In this document: piece after piece, positions 61,046-64,000 of the stretch
Position numbering within the stretch: the first letter of the stretch is position 1
How the letters are laid out: each line of letters begins with the position of its first letter
Assembly: GCF_011392125.1 (NCBI RefSeq)
Contig: NZ_JAAJBU010000002.1
Location: 124,001-188,000 of the forward strand
DNA from: Flavobacterium lotistagni
Lineage (GTDB): Bacteria > Bacteroidota > Bacteroidia > Flavobacteriales > Flavobacteriaceae
Direction of reading: 5' to 3'
DNA length: 64,000 nucleotides
The notes under the pieces: generated by a model
What the model was told of the DNA's origin: nothing
The model's input: the letters and a program-made list of their open reading frames with translations, nothing else
Database searches by the model: none
Position numbers and translations under genes: made by a program

Positions 61046-61615
61046 ATGAAAGTCTATACTAAAACCGGCGACAAAGGCACCACGGCTCTTTTCGGAGGCA
61101 CGCGTGTTCCCAAAGACCATATCCGAATCGAAAGCTACGGCACCGTAGACGAACTCAATTCGCATATTGGGCTCATTCGCGACCAAGACATGAACGCACA
61201 TTACAAAGACATACTCATTGAAATTCAAGACCGGTTGTTTACCATCGGAGCCATCTTGGCTACACCTCCAGAAAAAGAAGTGATGAAAAATGGGGAATTG
61301 CGCCTTCAGAATTTGGGTTTGCTCGAAAGCGATATCGAACTGCTCGAACGCGAGATCGACACCATGGAAGAAAGCCTGCCGCCGATGACGCATTTTGTTT
61401 TACCGGGCGGACATACCACGGTGTCATATTGTCATATTGCGCGCTGTGTGTGCCGCAGGGCCGAACGTTTGGCAGTGCATTTAAGCCATAACGAACCGGT
61501 TTTACCTATGGCAATCCAATACCTAAACCGACTTTCTGACTACCTTTTTGTGCTGGCACGGAAGTTGACTTTCGACCTAAAAGCCGAGGAAGTCAAATGG
61601 ATTCCAAGGAAATAA
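61046..61615 (+). CDS. Cob(I)alamin adenosyltransferase, PduO type
   Basis: 189 residues. MKVYTKTGDKGTTALFGG, the ATP-binding YGTVDELNSHIG and the C-terminal HIARCVCRRAERLAVHL with LNRLSDYLFVLARKL are the PduO-type hallmarks. It transfers the 5'-deoxyadenosyl group from ATP to cobalamin, giving the cofactor of methylmalonyl-CoA mutase. This fits the acyl-CoA carboxylase operon at 34-37.5 kb, though the mutase is not in the window. Confidence 0.95.
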   Translation: MKVYTKTGDKGTTALFGGTRVPKDHIRIESYGTVDELNSHIGLIRDQDMNAHYKDILIEIQDRLFTIGAILATPPEKEVMKNGELRLQNLGLLESDIELLEREIDTMEESLPPMTHFVLPGGHTTVSYCHIARCVCRRAERLAVHLSHNEPVLPMAIQYLNRLSDYLFVLARKLTFDLKAEEVKWIPRK

Positions 61616-61790
61616 AAGTTAGTAGTTAGTAAACAGTCGTTAGTAGTTAGTGGAAATTCCATTTTTAAATTGAATGCTTCGTAATAAATACTAATTTTTA
61701 GCTAGTGCTAAGTAATCGATTTTCTTACTAAATAGTTCAAAATAGAAGCTAATTACCAACCACTAATTACTGTTTACTAACTACTAAAAA
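61616..61790. repeat. Inverted word repeats (TTAGTAGTTAGTAAACAGT type)
   Basis: GTTAGTAGTTAGTAAACAGT followed by CGTTAGTAGTTAGTGG (61618-61653) is matched in reverse complement by CCACTAATTACTGTTTACTA followed by ACTACTAA (61760-61787). About 105 bp of AT-rich sequence lies between. The arms could pair as a long hairpin. Confidence 0.75.
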
Positions 61791-61829
61791 CCACGCTCTT
61801 ACTTTTTTTTGAAATAAATTGATTTTTAC

Positions 61830-61859
61830 TTGACTGTTAAAGTAAAAAAATTATTTTTG
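61830..61859 (+). promoter_or_regulatory. Bacteroidetes promoter for the DUF2795 gene
   Basis: TTG at 61830-61832 and TATTTTTG at 61852-61859 with a 19-bp spacer, 24 bp before the ATG. It also rules out the longer frame beginning at 61830. Confidence 0.7.
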
Positions 61860-61883
61860 CACAAAACTAAAAATCGAAAGAAG

Positions 61884-62105
61884 ATGTATTGGACATTAGA
61901 ACTAGCGTCATATTTGAGCGACGCGCCGTGGCCAGCAACCAAAGATGAGCTTATCGATTACGCGATCAGAGCTGGTGCTCCGCTAGAAGTGGTGGAAAAC
62001 CTGCAATCTATAGAAGACGAAGGAGAGATCTACGAATCAATGGAAGAAATTTGGCCAGACTATCCCACCGACGAAGATTACCTTTGGAACGAGGATGAAT
62101 ATTAA
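61884..62105 (+). CDS. DUF2795 small acidic protein
   Basis: 73 residues from MYWTLELASYLSDAPWPATKDELIDYAIRAGAP read as a whole, followed by VVENLQSIEDEGEIYESMEEIWPDYP and an acidic end (DEDYLWNEDEY). It matches the DUF2795 family found in Bacteroidetes, often next to secA. No function is known. Highly acidic and cytoplasmic. A terminator and the secA promoter follow. Confidence 0.9.
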   Translation: MYWTLELASYLSDAPWPATKDELIDYAIRAGAPLEVVENLQSIEDEGEIYESMEEIWPDYPTDEDYLWNEDEY

Positions 62106-62120
62106 AAAAATAATCCCAAT

Positions 62121-62148
62121 GAAAGTCTCGAGAAGAGGCTTTTTTTTT
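62121..62148 (+). terminator. Terminator of the DUF2795 gene
   Basis: AGTCTC and GAGGCT pair (with one T-G) around a short loop, followed by eight T. Confidence 0.75.
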
Positions 62149-62151
62149 GTT

Positions 62152-62159
62152 TAAATTTG
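62152..62159 (+). promoter_or_regulatory. Bacteroidetes -7 box (TAAATTTG) for secA
   Basis: TAAATTTG directly after the T run of the preceding terminator, 34 bp before the secA ATG. Confidence 0.5.
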
Positions 62160-62192
62160 CACACTTTATAAATTAGAAATTACCACTTAATT

Positions 62193-64000
62193 ATGAGTTT
62201 CATCAATAGCATTATCAAAGCGTTTGTAGGCGACAAATCTGAGAAAGACGTCAAAGCTTTACAGGGAAACCTCAATAAAATCAAAGCCTTTGAAAGCACT
62301 TTGTCTGGTTTGTCACACGATCAGCTTCGCGCCAAAACTGCAGAGTTCAAAGAAAAGATCAAGCAAGCCCGTGCCGAAAAAGATGCCAAGATCAGTGCCT
62401 TATTGCAAGAAGTGGAAGCCGTAGAAGACATCGACAAAAGAGAAGAAATTTACGCTTCTATTGATATCTTAGAAAAAGAAGCCTACGAGATTTCAGAGAA
62501 AACCCTCAACGATATCTTACCCGAAGCGTTTGCTGTTGTAAAAGAAACTGCCAGACGTTTCAAAGAAAATACTCAAATTGCTGTAACTGCGACACCAAAA
62601 GATCGCGAACTTTCAGCAACCAAATCCTATATCACTCTAGACGGCGACCAAGCCATCTGGGCCAACACTTGGAATGCCGCCGGAAAAGAAATCACTTGGG
62701 ACATGATCCATTACGATGTCCAGCTTATTGGCGGTATGGTGTTGCACAGCGGAAAAATCTCGGAAATGCAGACCGGTGAAGGAAAAACCTTGGTAGCCAC
62801 CTTGCCTCTGTACTTGAATGCTTTAACCGGAAACGGCGTGCACTTGGTGACCGTGAACGATTACCTCGCCAAACGTGACAGCGCCTGGAAAGCACCACTT
62901 TTTGAATTCCACGGTTTGACGGTGGAATGCATCGACAATTACCAGCCGAACACAGCAGAGCGTAGGAAAGCCTATGATGCCGACATCACTTACGGAACCA
63001 ACAACGAGTTTGGCTTTGATTACCTTAGAGACAACATGGCACATTCTCCGGAAGATTTGGTACAACGCAAACACAATTTCGCGATTGTAGACGAGGTCGA
63101 TTCGGTTTTGATCGACGATGCGAGAACACCGCTGATTATTTCTGGTCCGGTTCCGCAAGGCGACCGCCACGAATTCAATGAGCTCAAGCCAAAAATTGAA
63201 AATTTAGTGAACCTTCAAAGACAGCTGGCCAACGGTTTCCTAGCCGAATCCAAGCGTTTGTTCAAAGAAGGAAATATGAAAGATGCCGGTTTCAACCTGC
63301 TCAGAGCTTATCGTGCGCTACCAAAAAACAAGGCACTCATCAAGTTCCTTTCAGAAGAAGGTGTGAAACAGTTGTTGCAGAAAACCGAAAACCAGTACAT
63401 GCAAGACAACAACCGCGAAATGCACAAAATCGATGAGGCTTTGTATTTCGTGATTGAAGAAAAAAACAATCAAGTCGAACTTACTGACAACGGAATCAAA
63501 TTCCTTTCTACCGATACCGACGAAAATTTCTTCTTGTTACCCGATATCGGAACTGAAATCGCACGCATCGAAAAACTCGGCATGGAAAAAGACAAAGAAG
63601 CCGAGGAAAAAGAGAAGCTGTTCCAAGATTTTTCTATCAAAAGCGAGCGCATCCATACATTGACGCAATTGTTGAAAGCCTATGCCTTGTTTGAAAAAGA
63701 TGTCGAATACGTTATCATGGACAACAAGATCCTAATTGTAGACGAACAAACCGGCCGTATCATGGATGGTCGCCGTTATTCCGACGGATTGCACCAAGCC
63801 ATCGAAGCCAAGGAAAACGTGAAAATCGAAGCCGCGACCCAGACTTTTGCTACTGTTACTTTACAAAACTATTTCAGAATGTACAGCAAACTCGCCGGAA
63901 TGACCGGAACTGCTGTTACAGAAGCAGCCGAGCTTTGGGAAATCTACAAACTCGACGTAGTAGAAATACCGACCAACAAGCCGCTGGCCAGAAAAGACAA
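62193..64000 (+). CDS. secA: Preprotein translocase ATPase SecA (3' end beyond the window)
   Basis: The first 602 codons are present; the gene runs off the right edge without a stop. From ATG 62193 ([19 protein letters not shown]) the frame shows [14 protein letters not shown] (Walker A, near 193), [47 protein letters not shown] and AGMTGTA. The Bacteroidetes-type insertion after LIISGP ([18 protein letters not shown]... region) is present. SecA drives Sec-dependent export, which the T9SS substrates here need to reach the periplasm. Confidence 0.97.
   Translation, partial: MSFINSIIKAFVGDKSEKDVKALQGNLNKIKAFESTLSGLSHDQLRAKTAEFKEKIKQARAEKDAKISALLQEVEAVEDIDKREEIYASIDILEKEAYEISEKTLNDILPEAFAVVKETARRFKENTQIAVTATPKDRELSATKSYITLDGDQAIWANTWNAAGKEITWDMIHYDVQLIGGMVLHSGKISEMQTGEGKTLVATLPLYLNALTGNGVHLVTVNDYLAKRDSAWKAPLFEFHGLTVECIDNYQPNTAERRKAYDADITYGTNNEFGFDYLRDNMAHSPEDLVQRKHNFAIVDEVDSVLIDDARTPLIISGPVPQGDRHEFNELKPKIENLVNLQRQLANGFLAESKRLFKEGNMKDAGFNLLRAYRALPKNKALIKFLSEEGVKQLLQKTENQYMQDNNREMHKIDEALYFVIEEKNNQVELTDNGIKFLSTDTDENFFLLPDIGTEIARIEKLGMEKDKEAEEKEKLFQDFSIKSERIHTLTQLLKAYALFEKDVEYVIMDNKILIVDEQTGRIMDGRRYSDGLHQAIEAKENVKIEAATQTFATVTLQNYFRMYSKLAGMTGTAVTEAAELWEIYKLDVVEIPTNKPLARKD

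Overview
The window looks like a chromosomal segment of a Flavobacterium-like member of the Bacteroidetes. The grounds are: several large secreted proteins ending in the type IX secretion (T9SS) sorting domain; promoters of the Bacteroidetes type (a TAnnTTTG box near -7, sometimes with TTG about 20 bp upstream) and few Shine-Dalgarno sites; the rpmB-rpmG-DUF4295-ftsY gene order; a bacillithiol gene (bshC); and LytTR/TPR-kinase signalling pairs. About fifty genes are visible, one tRNA (Glu), and no phage, plasmid or IS transposase gene. The last gene, secA, runs off the right edge.

Layout. 1-7.2 kb: two tandem, paralogous T9SS proteins built of alternating FN3 and a second roughly 110-residue module. 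7.3-10.1 kb: a LytTR response regulator and a TPR sensor kinase. 10.2-16.3 kb: typA, a PAS kinase/receiver pair, rpsT, tRNA-Glu and proS. 16.3-24.0 kb: a low-complexity lipoprotein, a FadL-like porin, rimO, a hybrid kinase/porin operon and a DUF1573 protein. 24.3-34 kb: an OmpR-type two-component pair, then a TPR kinase, a LytTR regulator and two LRR-type T9SS proteins. 34-37.6 kb: a three-gene biotin-dependent acyl-CoA carboxylase operon. 37.6-44.1 kb: a B12-binding radical SAM protein, bshC, a SusE/F-like T9SS protein and ndk. 44.2-48.3 kb: a DUF721 protein, lipoproteins, ftsY, DUF4295, rpmG and rpmB. 48.4-55.3 kb: cinA, an Hpt protein, a FAH-family hydrolase, a DnaQ-like exonuclease, a 2-oxoacid dehydrogenase E2, a glycosyltransferase and a small heat-shock protein. 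55.7-64 kb: an ABC-F protein, a methyltransferase, a LolD-like ATPase, a DUF3887 protein, an ATP-grasp protein, a cobalamin adenosyltransferase, a DUF2795 protein and secA.

How genes fit together. Two separate loci have the same plan on one strand: TPR/LytS-type kinase, LytTR regulator, then a tandem pair of paralogous T9SS surface proteins. This suggests dedicated signalling for surface-protein expression. The acyl-CoA carboxylase and the cobalamin adenosyltransferase would both serve a propionyl-CoA/methylmalonyl-CoA route, whose mutase is not in this window.

The most striking non-coding feature is a family of 12 intergenic elements (11 complete, 1 divergent), about 70-110 bp each, with conserved ends and a variable internal hairpin that shows compensatory base changes. 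It is either a structured RNA or a REP/MITE-like mobile hairpin; it may correspond to the published Flavo-1 RNA motif, which I could not check. Around it are several other short word-like repeat families, and at least one has entered two protein-coding genes.
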